The notes: generated from the letters alone by a model not told the origin. A DNA stretch of 64,000 nt from Alitabrizicola rongguiensis (GCF_021491355.1 NZ_JAKENF010000001.1:62001-126000), one strand, 5' to 3'. Counted from the first letter of the stretch, positions 44,914-54,586 are shown. Numbers and translations: made by a program.

Positions 44914-45555
44914 ATGCGGACCCCTGCGATCCTTTTGGTGGCTGCGCTTTCGACCCTCTCCGCCTGCGATCAGGAAGCGGGCTGGTCCGTCAACTCCACC
45001 GGCACCTTCGGAAACGCGACGACGCAGAACACCGGCATCATGACCGGAGCACTGGATGCAACGGTTGCGCTGAACCAGCGTTTCGCTGCCGAAGTGCCGA
45101 ACACGGTCAACTTCGCGTTCAACAGGTCTGATCTTGATCCAGCCGCCCAGGCGATCCTGCGCCAGCAAGCCAACTGGATCCGCCAGTTCCCTGAAGTCCG
45201 CTTCCGCGTTTTCGGCTTCACCGACCTTGTCGGCAGCGAAGGCTACAACTACGCGCTTGGCAAGCGCCGGGCCGAGGCTGTCGTCGCCTTCCTCGGAACA
45301 CAGGGCATCAGCCGCTCGCGTCTCGAGGCGCTTGTCTCTTTTGGCAAGACCCGCCCGCTGGTCAACACGCCCGGACCCGAGGTGCTGAACCGCCGGGCCG
45401 TCACCGAGGTATCCGGCTTCGTCAAGGGCAGCGCCCCGGACCTGAACGGCAAGTATGCCGAAGTTGTCTGGCGGGACTATGTCAAGTCGGCTGAAACGCC
45501 GCATCCCCAGAACCAGATCATCCAGACGCAGACCTCAGGTTCCACCGGCCAGTAA
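44914..45555 (+). CDS. OmpA-domain lipoprotein in the CpaD position
   Basis: 213 residues. A lipobox LSACDQ marks an outer-membrane lipoprotein. The OmpA/MotB-like peptidoglycan-binding domain (about 70-165) contains VNFAFNRSDLDPAAQAILR and GYNYALGKRRAEAVVAFL. Many tad loci carry cpaD here; this gene follows cpaC by six bases and probably fulfils the same role of tying the secretin to the cell wall. That role is inferred from position. Confidence 0.88.
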   Translation: MRTPAILLVAALSTLSACDQEAGWSVNSTGTFGNATTQNTGIMTGALDATVALNQRFAAEVPNTVNFAFNRSDLDPAAQAILRQQANWIRQFPEVRFRVFGFTDLVGSEGYNYALGKRRAEAVVAFLGTQGISRSRLEALVSFGKTRPLVNTPGPEVLNRRAVTEVSGFVKGSAPDLNGKYAEVVWRDYVKSAETPHPQNQIIQTQTSGSTGQ

Positions 45556-45575
45556 CTGGGCCCGTGGACCGTCCG

Positions 45576-45606
45576 GGGCCGGATGCAATCCTGCGAACCG
45601 GCCCCG
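45576..45606 (+). promoter_or_regulatory. Hairpin between the OmpA-domain gene and cpaE
   Basis: GGGGCCGG (45576-45583) pairs with CCGGCCCC (45599-45606), extendable by GTC/GAC with a bulge. There is no T run. It sits in a 251-base gap that otherwise looks empty and may process or attenuate the tad transcript. Confidence 0.4.
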
Positions 45607-45806
45607 ACAGTCGCCAAATACCAAACAATCACGGTCTTTTGGCCCAATTCTCGCCACCATTGCACATGAACCTCCGCTCAATGGCAGCAGTGCGCGCGAC
45701 CGAGAATCGCGTGCGGGTGCAGGCCAAGGGGGAAGTTCGGGGACCAGACGAATAGGGATGGTCCCGCCCCCTTGCCGGCCCAAGAGGTGGAAAGGGACGC
45801 AAGGCA

Positions 45807-47072
45807 ATGACCAGTGTGGCGACTCTCCAGCCGGAACCGGCACCGATCATCGCGTGCACGATTTCGCGGGACGTTCAGAACTTCGATCTTCTGATCGATG
45901 ACATGGAGTTGGAGCTTGGCGAAAGCTGGGGCGATCTCAGCTTCGAAGATGCTCTGCTTTTCCTCGGGCAACCCGAAGCGGCGGCTCTGGAATTCGTGGT
46001 TCTTGCCGCAGACGGCGAGGACGAGACGAACCTTGACGGCATAGCTGCAGTGATCCGAGCCGCGAAGGAACGCGGCGTGAAGGTGATCCTGGTCGCAAAC
46101 CAGATCAGCCCGATCGCCCTGCATCAGCTCCTGCGCCTCGGTGCCGACGACTTCCTGCCCTATCCGCTTCCGGAAGGCGGCCTGCGCGAGTCGATCGCCA
46201 AGCTGAAACACAAGCCGGAACCTGCTCCGGCGCCGGCTCAGGCAATGGTCCCTGCAAACGCACCTGCCCCGACCTTCAAGGCAACCGGCGATCGCGACGG
46301 TGTGTTGCTGCCAGTCCACGGGCTTGCCGGTGGCGTCGGAGCGACCACCTTCGCCACGAACCTTGCCTGGGAATTGGCCACGATCAGCAAGACGGACGCG
46401 CCGCGAGTCTGCATCCTGGACCTTGATTTCCAGTATGGCTCTGTCGCGACCTATCTCGACCTGCCCCGTCGCGAGGCGGTCTTCGAAGTTCTGCAGGACA
46501 CGGCCAACACAGACAGCGAGGCCTTCCTGCAATCGATGGTCACGTTCAACGAAAAGTTGCACGTTTTCACCGCGCCAGCCGAAATGATCCCGCTGGAACT
46601 CGTCACCGGCGAAGACATAAGCCGCCTCATCGCGATGGCCGAAGCCAACTTCGACTTCGTTATCGTCGACATGCCTTCGACCGTGGTCAGCTGGACCGAA
46701 GCGGTTCTCAGCCGCGCCCATGTCTACTTCGCGCTCCTGGAGCTTGATCTGCGCTCGGCGCAGAACGTGCTGCGCATGGTGCGGGCGCTGAAATCCGAGG
46801 ATCTGCCGTTCGAGAAGCTGCGCTACGTCCTCAACCGCGCGCCCAAGTTCACCGAGCTTTCGGCTCGTGGCCGGGTGAAGCGCATGGCCGAAAGCCTGGA
46901 CATCGACATCGAGGTTCAACTCCCCGATGGCGGGCACCAGATCACCCAGGCGAACGATCACGGTCTGCCCATTGCCGAAAGCGCTGCCAAGAACCCGCTG
47001 CGCAAAGAGATCAACAAGCTCGCGAAATCACTGTTCGATCTGAACAAGGCCGTCGAAGCCGGGAAGAAGTAA
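45807..47072 (+). CDS. cpaE: Pilus localisation ATPase-like protein CpaE/TadZ
   Basis: 421 residues. An N-terminal receiver-like domain (about 10-130) without a normal phosphorylation pattern precedes a Pro/Ala linker and a MinD/ParA-like domain (about 165-420). Its P-loop reads GLAGGVGATTFATNLA, with Ala where the Walker Lys is expected. Such degenerate P-loops occur in TadZ proteins, which mark the pole or site of pilus assembly. It is followed by cpaF after three bases. Confidence 0.93.
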   Translation: MTSVATLQPEPAPIIACTISRDVQNFDLLIDDMELELGESWGDLSFEDALLFLGQPEAAALEFVVLAADGEDETNLDGIAAVIRAAKERGVKVILVANQISPIALHQLLRLGADDFLPYPLPEGGLRESIAKLKHKPEPAPAPAQAMVPANAPAPTFKATGDRDGVLLPVHGLAGGVGATTFATNLAWELATISKTDAPRVCILDLDFQYGSVATYLDLPRREAVFEVLQDTANTDSEAFLQSMVTFNEKLHVFTAPAEMIPLELVTGEDISRLIAMAEANFDFVIVDMPSTVVSWTEAVLSRAHVYFALLELDLRSAQNVLRMVRALKSEDLPFEKLRYVLNRAPKFTELSARGRVKRMAESLDIDIEVQLPDGGHQITQANDHGLPIAESAAKNPLRKEINKLAKSLFDLNKAVEAGKK

Positions 47073-47075
47073 CCG

Positions 47076-48533
47076 ATGTTCTCTCGCTACCGCAAACCTG
47101 CCGAACAAGCGGCGAAACCGGCGACGTCGGCGCCGGTCGCTGCGGCCCATGCCGCACCCAAGGCCGATGCCATCGCCAAGCCGGTTGCCGCGCCCGTCCC
47201 GAAAGTCGGGGCACCCCAGATGCGCACCCCAGCCGAGGCGGTTGCTGCCGAGAAGGAAAAGAAGCGCAAGGAGAAGATGGGCGAGTTGAAGGTCGAACTT
47301 CACAAGCGCCTTCTCGACAACCTGAACCTCTCCGCACTGGAACACGCCTCGGAAGCGAGCCTGAGGTCGGAGATCGCGACGATCACCGCCGAAGCCCTGG
47401 AAGAGATGAGCGTCGTCCTCAACAAGGAAGATCGCCAGTCGCTGCACCAGGAGCTTTACGACGAGGTCATGGGCCTTGGCCCCATCGAGCCGCTCCTGAA
47501 AGACGAGACGGTCAACGACATCCTGATCAACGGGCCGCGGCGGATCTTCGTGGAACGCGGCGGCAAACTGCAGCTCACCGACATCACCTTCAAGGACGAG
47601 CGCCACCTGCTGCGCATCATCGACAAGATCGTGTCGGCCGTGGGCCGTCGCGTCGATGAATCGAACCCCTATGTCGACGCCCGCCTTGCCGACGGATCGC
47701 GTTTCAACGCAATGGTTCCTCCGGTCGCGGTGGACGGCTCGCTGGTCTCGATCCGGAAATTCAAAAAGGAAAAGCTCGGCATCCCCGACCTCGTGCGCTT
47801 CGGCGCCTTCACCGAGGAAATGGCGGCCTACCTGCAGGCTGCGGTTTCGACCAGACTGAACATCATCGTGTCGGGCGGTACGGGTTCCGGTAAGACGACG
47901 ACATTGAACGCTCTGTCTTCATTCATCGACAACACCGAGCGCGTGCTGACGATCGAGGATACGGCCGAACTTCAGCTTCAACAGGTTCATGTGGGCCGGA
48001 TGGAAAGCCGCCCGGCCAACGTCGAAGGCAAGGGCGCTGTCACTCAGCGGGACTGTCTGCGCAACGCTCTGCGGATGCGACCCGACCGGATCATCGTGGG
48101 CGAAACGCGCGGCGAAGAGGTCATCGATATGCTCCAGGCCATGAACACAGGCCACGACGGCTCCATGACCACGATCCACGCCAACTCGGCCCGCGACGGC
48201 GTCAGCCGTCTGGAAAACATGATCGCGATGGCCGGTATCGAAATGCCGATCAAAGCCGTCCGTGCCCAGATCGCCAGCGCCGTGAACCTGATCGTGCAGG
48301 CCAGCCGCCTGCAGGACGGCTCTCGCCGAATGACCTCGATCACAGAGATCACCGGCATGGAAGGCGACGTGATCTCGATGCAGGAAATCTTCCGTTACGA
48401 ACGCCTCGGAATCGAGCCTTCGGGCAAGATCATCGGCCGCTTCAACGCGACCGGCGTGCGCTCGCATTACTCCGAACGGTTCAAGCAGTGGGGCTACAAC
48501 CTGCCGGCCTCGATCTACGAACCCCTGCCGTAA
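47076..48533 (+). CDS. cpaF: Tad secretion ATPase CpaF/TadA
   Basis: 485 residues. It is the hexameric ATPase that powers Flp pilus assembly. An Ala/Pro-rich N-terminus leads to a helical domain and the catalytic core with Walker A GGTGSGKT (267-274), an Asp box [12 protein letters not shown], Walker B region [16 protein letters not shown] and a His box [14 protein letters not shown]. It acts at the inner membrane with TadB and TadC. Confidence 0.96.
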   Translation: MFSRYRKPAEQAAKPATSAPVAAAHAAPKADAIAKPVAAPVPKVGAPQMRTPAEAVAAEKEKKRKEKMGELKVELHKRLLDNLNLSALEHASEASLRSEIATITAEALEEMSVVLNKEDRQSLHQELYDEVMGLGPIEPLLKDETVNDILINGPRRIFVERGGKLQLTDITFKDERHLLRIIDKIVSAVGRRVDESNPYVDARLADGSRFNAMVPPVAVDGSLVSIRKFKKEKLGIPDLVRFGAFTEEMAAYLQAAVSTRLNIIVSGGTGSGKTTTLNALSSFIDNTERVLTIEDTAELQLQQVHVGRMESRPANVEGKGAVTQRDCLRNALRMRPDRIIVGETRGEEVIDMLQAMNTGHDGSMTTIHANSARDGVSRLENMIAMAGIEMPIKAVRAQIASAVNLIVQASRLQDGSRRMTSITEITGMEGDVISMQEIFRYERLGIEPSGKIIGRFNATGVRSHYSERFKQWGYNLPASIYEPLP

Positions 48534-48542
48534 GGAAAGATC

Positions 48543-49511
48543 ATGACGATCAGCGCAGCGCCACTCATCTACATCCTGATCTTCGTCGCGGTTCTGTTCC
48601 TCGTCGAAGGCATCTACCTGACGGTCTTCGGCAAGTCGATCAGCCTCAACAGCCGCGTCAGCCGCCGTCTGGCGCTGATGGAGAAGGGCGGCAACCGCGA
48701 ACAGGTTCTGGAACAGCTCCGCAAGGAGATGAGCCAGCACATGTCGGCAAAGGGCATTCCGCTTTACTCGATCCTGGCCAACAAGGCGCAAAAGGCCAAC
48801 ATCGCCTTCTCGCCCAAGGCCTTGGTCGGGATCATGGCCCTGCTGGCCGTCTTCGCCTATCTCGGGTTGACCATCGGCACCGCGGCCGCACTGCCGTTGC
48901 GAATTGCCATCGCGGTCGCGATGGGGATCGGCGGCGTCTATGTCTGGGTGAACAACAAGGCCAAGAAGCGCCTGGCCCTGATCGAGGAGCAGCTGCCCGA
49001 CGCAGTGGAACTGATGGTCCGCTCGCTGCGCGTCGGCCACCCTTTCTCGTCGGCGATCGGTATTGTGGCGAAAGAGGTCGGCGATCCGCTCGGCTCGGAA
49101 TTCGGCTTCATCGCCGACGAGGCCGCCTATGGCCGCAACGTGGCCGACAGCCTCAAGGCCTTTGCCGAACGGATGGACATGCAGGATTTGCGCTTCCTCG
49201 CCGTTGCCGTGTCGATCCAGCAAACCTCGGGCGGCAACCTGGCCGAAATCCTCGAAGGCTTGGCAAAGGTCATCCGCGCCCGCTTCAAGCTGTTCCGGCG
49301 GGTGAAGGCGATCACCGCCGAAGCGAAGTGGTCGGGCATGTTCCTGTCGGGCTTCCCGATCGTCGCGCTGATCCTCATCAACGTGATCAAGCCGGACTAT
49401 TTCGACGGCGTGAAGGACACGGCGGCCTTCATTCCCGCCTGCCTCGTCGTCGCTGTGCTGCTCATCATGAACGTGATCTTCATGAAGATCATGGTCAACA
49501 TCAAGGTCTGA
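48543..49511 (+). CDS. tadB: Flp pilus platform protein TadB
   Basis: 322 residues with hydrophobic segments at about 8-28, 100-140, 270-290 and 298-318 around a GspF/T2SSF domain (about 150-275: EEQLPDAVELMVRSLRVGH and QQTSGGNLAEILEGL). It is an inner-membrane platform subunit paired with TadC. Confidence 0.94.
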   Translation: MTISAAPLIYILIFVAVLFLVEGIYLTVFGKSISLNSRVSRRLALMEKGGNREQVLEQLRKEMSQHMSAKGIPLYSILANKAQKANIAFSPKALVGIMALLAVFAYLGLTIGTAAALPLRIAIAVAMGIGGVYVWVNNKAKKRLALIEEQLPDAVELMVRSLRVGHPFSSAIGIVAKEVGDPLGSEFGFIADEAAYGRNVADSLKAFAERMDMQDLRFLAVAVSIQQTSGGNLAEILEGLAKVIRARFKLFRRVKAITAEAKWSGMFLSGFPIVALILINVIKPDYFDGVKDTAAFIPACLVVAVLLIMNVIFMKIMVNIKV

Positions 49512-49520
49512 GGTCCGGCC

Positions 49521-50498
49521 ATGTCCATGCTGTCTTCCCTGAACCAGGCCCTGATCGACAAGCTCGGCCCTCTCGGCCCGCTGATCGCCGTTGGCGGCTT
49601 CGGTCTGCTGCTGGTGCTGATCGTCCTGCCGACCTTGCTGAAGAAGCAGGTCGATCCGCTGGACAAGATCAAGGCGCAGGCAACCGTCACCCCCAAGGCC
49701 GCACCGGCGCAGCAGGCGCTGCGCCGTGCCGACAAGACCGACAAGCTGCAAAAGTTTGCGACCTTCCTTGAACCGCAGGACGCGGAAGAGCTTTCGTCCT
49801 CTCGGCTCAACATGATGCGGGCCGGCTATCGGTCGAAGAACGCCGTCCGGGCTTTCCACTTCGCGCAATTCGCTCTTGGAATCGGCTTTCTGCTGATCGG
49901 CGTGATCTATGCGCTGTTCATCTCGGCGACCGGCGATATCGGTACACAGACACTCGTGCTTTCGACCATCGGACCGGGTGCTGCCGGATACTACCTGCCG
50001 CAATACTGGATCAAGCGCCGCACCCAGGAACGTCAGGGCCAGATTACCTCGGGGTTCCCTGACGCGCTTGATATGATGCTCGTCTGCGTCGAGGCAGGTC
50101 AGTCTCTCGACCAGTCGATCCTCCGCGTGTCCAAGGAAATCCGTGCGGGTTATCCTGCGCTGGCCGAGGAGTTCGAGATCGTCGGTCAGGAAGTGAAAGC
50201 CGGCAAGGAACGCGTGCTCGTGCTCAAGGACATGGCCGAGCGCGTTGGTCTGACGGATGTATCCTCTTTCGTGACCGTGCTGGTCCAGTCGGCAACCTTC
50301 GGTACCTCGATCGCCGACGCGCTTCGCGTCTATGCGGCGGAAATGCGTGACAAACGCGTGATGCGCGCCGAAGAGAAAGCGAACACCTTGCCGACGAAGC
50401 TTACCCTCGGCACAATGATGTTCACCGTGCCGCCGCTGATGATCATCCTTGTCGGACCATCGATCTACAGTGTCGCCACCACGCTCGGGAAGGGATAG
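49521..50498 (+). CDS. tadC: Flp pilus platform protein TadC
   Basis: 325 residues, a second T2SSF-domain protein: SGFPDALDMMLVCVEAGQSL and VTVLVQSATFGTSIADALR, with membrane segments at about 18-38, 110-135, 140-155 and 295-320. It forms the platform with TadB, nine bases upstream. Confidence 0.94.
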   Translation: MSMLSSLNQALIDKLGPLGPLIAVGGFGLLLVLIVLPTLLKKQVDPLDKIKAQATVTPKAAPAQQALRRADKTDKLQKFATFLEPQDAEELSSSRLNMMRAGYRSKNAVRAFHFAQFALGIGFLLIGVIYALFISATGDIGTQTLVLSTIGPGAAGYYLPQYWIKRRTQERQGQITSGFPDALDMMLVCVEAGQSLDQSILRVSKEIRAGYPALAEEFEIVGQEVKAGKERVLVLKDMAERVGLTDVSSFVTVLVQSATFGTSIADALRVYAAEMRDKRVMRAEEKANTLPTKLTLGTMMFTVPPLMIILVGPSIYSVATTLGKG

Positions 50499-50506
50499 CG
50501 CTTCGA

Positions 50507-51064
50507 ATGAACAGGCCCTGGATGTCCGCGCTGCTTGCGGTGGTACTTCTGGGGGCCTGCGACACGGGGCGGCCGCTTTCTGCCGAAAACGCTGCCCCCG
50601 CCGTCGACCCGCATGGCAACGCCGTAAGCGGGCTGGATGTCGGCAATCAGTTGATGGCTGCCGGTGAATACGAACTAGCGCTCAAGGCCTATTACCGGGC
50701 GGCGAGCGAGGAAGGCATGACTGCTGACGTCCTCTCGGGGATCGGGTCGGCGGATCTGAAGCTGGGCCGGCTGGGCCAGGCGGAAATGATCCTGCGCCGC
50801 GCACTCGAGATGGATCCAAGGAACGTCCCCGCGCTGAACAACCTTGGCGTGGTGCTGATGGAGGAAGGCAAGACCGGTGAAGCGCGCAGGGTGTTCGAGC
50901 AAGCCTTTGCCTATGACAGTGGCGCGTCGGACGCGATCCGCGAAAATCTGCGCCTTGCCATCGCCAAGACCGAGAGCACCGCTTACACTGAGACCAATGA
51001 GGACAATGGGTTCTCATTGGTTCGCAAGGGACAGGGCGAATACCTGCTTCTTACGGACCTCTGA
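50507..51064 (+). CDS. tadD: TPR lipoprotein TadD-like
   Basis: 185 residues. The lipobox LLGACDT directs lipidation. Tetratricopeptide repeats at about 45-145 include GEYELALKAYYRAASEEG and GRLGQAEMILRRALEMDP. TadD proteins are thought to act as pilotins for the secretin. Confidence 0.88.
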   Translation: MNRPWMSALLAVVLLGACDTGRPLSAENAAPAVDPHGNAVSGLDVGNQLMAAGEYELALKAYYRAASEEGMTADVLSGIGSADLKLGRLGQAEMILRRALEMDPRNVPALNNLGVVLMEEGKTGEARRVFEQAFAYDSGASDAIRENLRLAIAKTESTAYTETNEDNGFSLVRKGQGEYLLLTDL

Positions 51065-51089
51065 GGGCCGAGCAGCAACAGGACGCAAA

Positions 51090-51956
51090 ATGCGCCACCC
51101 AGTCTTACTCGCGCTGTGCCTCAGTGGCACTGCGCTGACCGTCGGTTGCGTCGGAAACAACGATGCCGATGTCAGACGTGCAATGGACAGCGTCAACGTC
51201 ATCGACGAAAGCAACCTCAACGACATCATGCTGACCGTCGGCGACCCTGACGAGGCCGTGAACTATTTCCAGAATGCGGTCCAGCAGAAGCCGGACCGGA
51301 TCGACCTCAAGCGGGGCCTCGCGAAGTCGCTGGTCCGCGCCGACAAGCCGAACGAGGCAGCCGCAGTGTGGGCGACCATCGTCGCAAGCCCGCAGGCGAC
51401 CAATGCAGACCGTGTCGACTATGCCGACGCGCTGATCCGCAGCAACGATTGGACGAAGGCCGAGGCGCAGCTGGCCCAGATCCCGCCCACCTACGAGACT
51501 TTCGAGCGCTACCGCCTCGAGGCGATGGTGGCAGACAGCAAGAAGCAGTGGAAGAAGGCAGACAGCTTCTATGACACGGCGCAGGGGCTGACGACGCAGC
51601 CGGCCGGAGTGCTGAACAACTGGGGTTTCTCGAAACTGTCGCGCGGCGATTATCCGGGAGCCGAGAAGCTGTTCCTTGAATCGCTGACTTACGATCCGAC
51701 CAAGTTCACCACCAAGAACAACCTGATCCTGGCCCGCGGCGCCCAGCATAAATATGACATGCCGGTCATCGACATGACCCAGCAGGAACGGGCGCAGCTC
51801 ATGTACACGCTGGCGCTGACGGCGATCAAGCAGGGCGACGTGACCGTCGGCAAGGGCCTGCTCCAGGATGCGATCGACACCAGCCCGCAGTATTTCGAGG
51901 CCGCCCAACGCAGCCTCGACGCGCTGACCGACAACGCCAACACAAGTACGAACTGA
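51090..51956 (+). CDS. Second TPR lipoprotein of the tad locus
   Basis: 288 residues. The lipobox-like LTVGCVG suggests a lipoprotein. TPR-like repeats cover about 45-275 (DEAVNYFQNAVQQKPDRIDL, RGDYPGAEKLFLESLTYDP). The start at 51090 follows CAGGA. The stop overlaps the prepilin peptidase start by one base. It is a paralogue-like partner of the preceding TadD and could hold a separate secretin-assembly role. Confidence 0.85.
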   Translation: MRHPVLLALCLSGTALTVGCVGNNDADVRRAMDSVNVIDESNLNDIMLTVGDPDEAVNYFQNAVQQKPDRIDLKRGLAKSLVRADKPNEAAAVWATIVASPQATNADRVDYADALIRSNDWTKAEAQLAQIPPTYETFERYRLEAMVADSKKQWKKADSFYDTAQGLTTQPAGVLNNWGFSKLSRGDYPGAEKLFLESLTYDPTKFTTKNNLILARGAQHKYDMPVIDMTQQERAQLMYTLALTAIKQGDVTVGKGLLQDAIDTSPQYFEAAQRSLDALTDNANTSTN

Positions 51957-52456
51957 TGACCACAACCGTCTGGACCGCACTCTGGTTTCTGCCCTTCCTG
52001 CTCCCGATCGCGGTCTGGGTCGCCTGGAGCGACATGAAGTTCATGAAGATCCCGAACATGGCGGTGCTGGCAATGATCGCCGTGTTCGCGGTCATCGGCC
52101 TGATCGCCCTGCCGGTCGATGTCTGGGCCTGGCGGTGGGTGCAGGCCCTTGTCGTGCTGGTGATTACGTTTCTGCTCAATGCGGGCGGCGCGATGGGGGC
52201 GGGCGATTCCAAGTTCATCGCCGCGATGGCGCTGTTCATTCCCCAGGACGACGCCCGCTTCGCCCTGGCGCTTCTTGCCGCGGCCATCCTTGGCGCCTTT
52301 GCCAGCCACCGCGCCGCACGCGCGATCGGACCGATCCGCGCCGCTACCGCCGACTGGGCCTCGTGGACACACCGCAAGTTCCCGATGGGTCTCGCCCTGT
52401 CGGGTACGCTGATCTTCTACTTCCTCGCCGCGCTCTGGCTTGGCCTCGCGCATTAA
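51956..52456 (+). CDS. cpaA: Prepilin peptidase CpaA/TadV (A24 family)
   Basis: 166 residues with about five membrane helices. The two catalytic Asp residues are in WSDMKFMKIPN (D26) and MGAGDSKF (D84). It lacks the N-terminal methylase domain of PilD, as expected for TadV. It would process the three Flp pilins after the KDEDG/RRDEDG leaders. It is translationally coupled to the preceding TPR gene (TGATG). Confidence 0.92.
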   Translation: MTTTVWTALWFLPFLLPIAVWVAWSDMKFMKIPNMAVLAMIAVFAVIGLIALPVDVWAWRWVQALVVLVITFLLNAGGAMGAGDSKFIAAMALFIPQDDARFALALLAAAILGAFASHRAARAIGPIRAATADWASWTHRKFPMGLALSGTLIFYFLAALWLGLAH

Positions 52457-52510
52457 CGATTTCACAAGTGCTGCCGGGAAAGATCGCCCGGCCGACCTTC
52501 AGGTGACGCG

Positions 52511-53824
52511 ATGAACGTGCAGTCGAAACCCGGAGTGACCGCCCCCCCCGCGCCGCGCACGCTGGCCGAAACCGGGCTGGGCGTCGTGATGATGCGGGAC
52601 ATCCTGCTCAAGACCATGTTCCGCATGAACCTCGATCTGGTCAGCGTGATCTCGCGCCAGATCTGCCTGCCTGTGAACGTTACGCAGGAACTCGTCGACC
52701 TTGCCCGAGGCCAGAAGCTGCTCGAGGCGACGGGGACGCTGCATGCCACCAGCGGCAACGAGATGGGCTATCAGCTGACCGATGCCGGCCGCTCGCGCGC
52801 GCTCGATGCGCTCAGCCAGTCCGAGTACTACGGCGCAATGCCAGTGCCGCTCGACATCTATCAGGAGCAGGTGAAGCGCCAGTCAATCCGCGACATCAAG
52901 ATCAGCCGCCAGCAGCTCGTTGGCGCCATGGGCCACCTGATCCTGCCAAGCGACCTGCTCGACCACCTTGGCCCCGCCGTCACCTCGGGCCGGTCGATCC
53001 TGATGTATGGCCCGCCCGGCAACGGAAAATCCTCGATCTCGAACGGCATCCGCGCCGCGATGGGCGACAAGATCTACATCCCGCGCGCCATCGAGTATTC
53101 CGGGCAGGTGATCTCGGTCTACGACCCGATCGTGCACCGCGCCGCGGAAGAGGCCGTAGATGACCCGACGTCGTTGCGCCGCACCTCGAACCGCTTCGAC
53201 AACCGCTATGTCTATTGCGAACGGCCCAGTGTCATCACCGGGGGCGAGCTGTCGCTCGACATGCTCGACCTGACCTACAACCCGGTCGCCCGCACCTATC
53301 AGGCGCCGCTGCAGCTGAAATCGACCGGCGGCATCTTCATCATCGACGACCTTGGCCGCCAGCAGGAGCCGCCGCAGAAGATCGTCAACCGCTGGATCGT
53401 GCCGCTGGAAGAGGGCCGCGACATCCTCGCCCTGCAATCGGGCGAGAAGTTCACCGTGCCCTTCGACACGCTGGTGATCTTTTCCACCAACTTCCACCCC
53501 AACGAGATCTTCGACGGCGCCGCCCTGCGCCGGATCTTCTTCAAGATCAAGATCGACGGCCCGAACCAGGAAAACTTCCTGAAGATCTTCGCCATGGTCG
53601 CCCGCAAGAAGAAGATGCCGCTGGACGAGACCGCGCTTCTGCACCTGATGAAGAACAAGTTCCCCAGCATCAACAACAACTACGCCAACTACCAGCCGGT
53701 CTATCTGATCGACCAGATGATCTCGGTCTGCGAGTTCGAGGGCCTGCCCTACCAGATGACCCCCGAACTGATCGACCGCGCCTGGGCCAACATGTTCGTC
53801 CGCGACGAGAAGATCGCGAAGTAG
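52511..53824 (+). CDS. AAA+ ATPase linked to the tad locus, function unknown
   Basis: 437 residues. The first ~135 residues have no recognised domain, but contain ILLKTMFRMNLDLVSVISRQ and a possible winged-helix section. The AAA core has Walker A GPPGNGKS (167-174) and Walker B GGIFIIDDLGRQ (about 274-285), followed by LVIFSTNFHPNEIFD (sensor 1) and RRIFFKIKIDGP. No signal or membrane segment is present. It lies 54 bases downstream of the prepilin peptidase on the same strand, and I recall similar ATPases beside tad loci in Rhodobacterales. It may remodel or regulate the pilus machine, but no role can be claimed. Confidence 0.8.
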   Translation: MNVQSKPGVTAPPAPRTLAETGLGVVMMRDILLKTMFRMNLDLVSVISRQICLPVNVTQELVDLARGQKLLEATGTLHATSGNEMGYQLTDAGRSRALDALSQSEYYGAMPVPLDIYQEQVKRQSIRDIKISRQQLVGAMGHLILPSDLLDHLGPAVTSGRSILMYGPPGNGKSSISNGIRAAMGDKIYIPRAIEYSGQVISVYDPIVHRAAEEAVDDPTSLRRTSNRFDNRYVYCERPSVITGGELSLDMLDLTYNPVARTYQAPLQLKSTGGIFIIDDLGRQQEPPQKIVNRWIVPLEEGRDILALQSGEKFTVPFDTLVIFSTNFHPNEIFDGAALRRIFFKIKIDGPNQENFLKIFAMVARKKKMPLDETALLHLMKNKFPSINNNYANYQPVYLIDQMISVCEFEGLPYQMTPELIDRAWANMFVRDEKIAK

Positions 53825-53839
53825 GGTTGGCGCCTGCAA

Positions 53840-54490
53840 TCAATCAATCTTGACCGCGCTATACTCGGTCTGGCGTACTCCGTCAGCACGATATTCAGTA
53901 ATGTCTGCGTTCAGATTGAACAATCCTCGCGGGTCCATGTCCCTAAGCACGATGACTACTGGTCTGAGATTAGGGCCGACCTGAGTTCTGACCTTGAATA
54001 CTCTGTACCTGCAACCATCGACCTCGACGACAGATTCCCTGAGAATTGCGACAACCATCTCCACAGGTGTCTCGCTGTTGTCCGGATGGACCATATGACC
54101 AGTCCGTCGGACGACGGTCCCCACGCGGAGGGCTTCACGAGATGGTAGTTCACTGTCCCAGACATATCGGTTCGTCTTCCTGCCCTCATCCCATGTGTTC
54201 TCGATAGGGAACAAGCCAAGATGGGTCACGGCTGTCAGGCTCTGGCCGTTGCTCGTAAACACCGAATAATGAAATCGTAGCCCGTCGACGCGCTCGTTTG
54301 TTTGGACCGTACCATCCCGGTAGACGATACGATGTGGAACTTGGCCTGCTTCCGTGTCGATGCACTTGGCCAACAGAGCCGACGGAAAAGAAAGCACTGC
54401 CGCCATGACCAGTGCGAGCACACAACGCTGCGGCCCAGCAATGGCCGAATCTGCCCGAGGCATGGTTGCCGCTACTCCCAACTTGTCCAT
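53840..54490 (-). CDS. Low-GC exported orphan protein
   Basis: 216 residues (or 207 from the ATG at 54463). The N-terminus has a hydrophobic segment CVLALVMAAVLSFPSALLA typical of a signal peptide. The mature part is beta-rich with two cysteines (one right after the signal and one in VDGCRYRVF). I recognise no family. The GC content, near 50 percent by eye, is clearly below the flanking genes, and codon choice is less biased, which points to lateral gain. It stands between the tad locus and the lhr helicase and is transcribed toward the former. Confidence 0.65.
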   Translation of the reverse strand: MDKLGVAATMPRADSAIAGPQRCVLALVMAAVLSFPSALLAKCIDTEAGQVPHRIVYRDGTVQTNERVDGLRFHYSVFTSNGQSLTAVTHLGLFPIENTWDEGRKTNRYVWDSELPSREALRVGTVVRRTGHMVHPDNSETPVEMVVAILRESVVEVDGCRYRVFKVRTQVGPNLRPVVIVLRDMDPRGLFNLNADITEYRADGVRQTEYSAVKID

Positions 54491-54586
54491 CGCGATTGCT
54501 CCGGCAAGACCTCATCAGCTTGATCCTAGAGTTTGAGCACCTCGAAGTCAGTAGAGTTCTGACCCATCGCCCTATACGTCTTCGAA

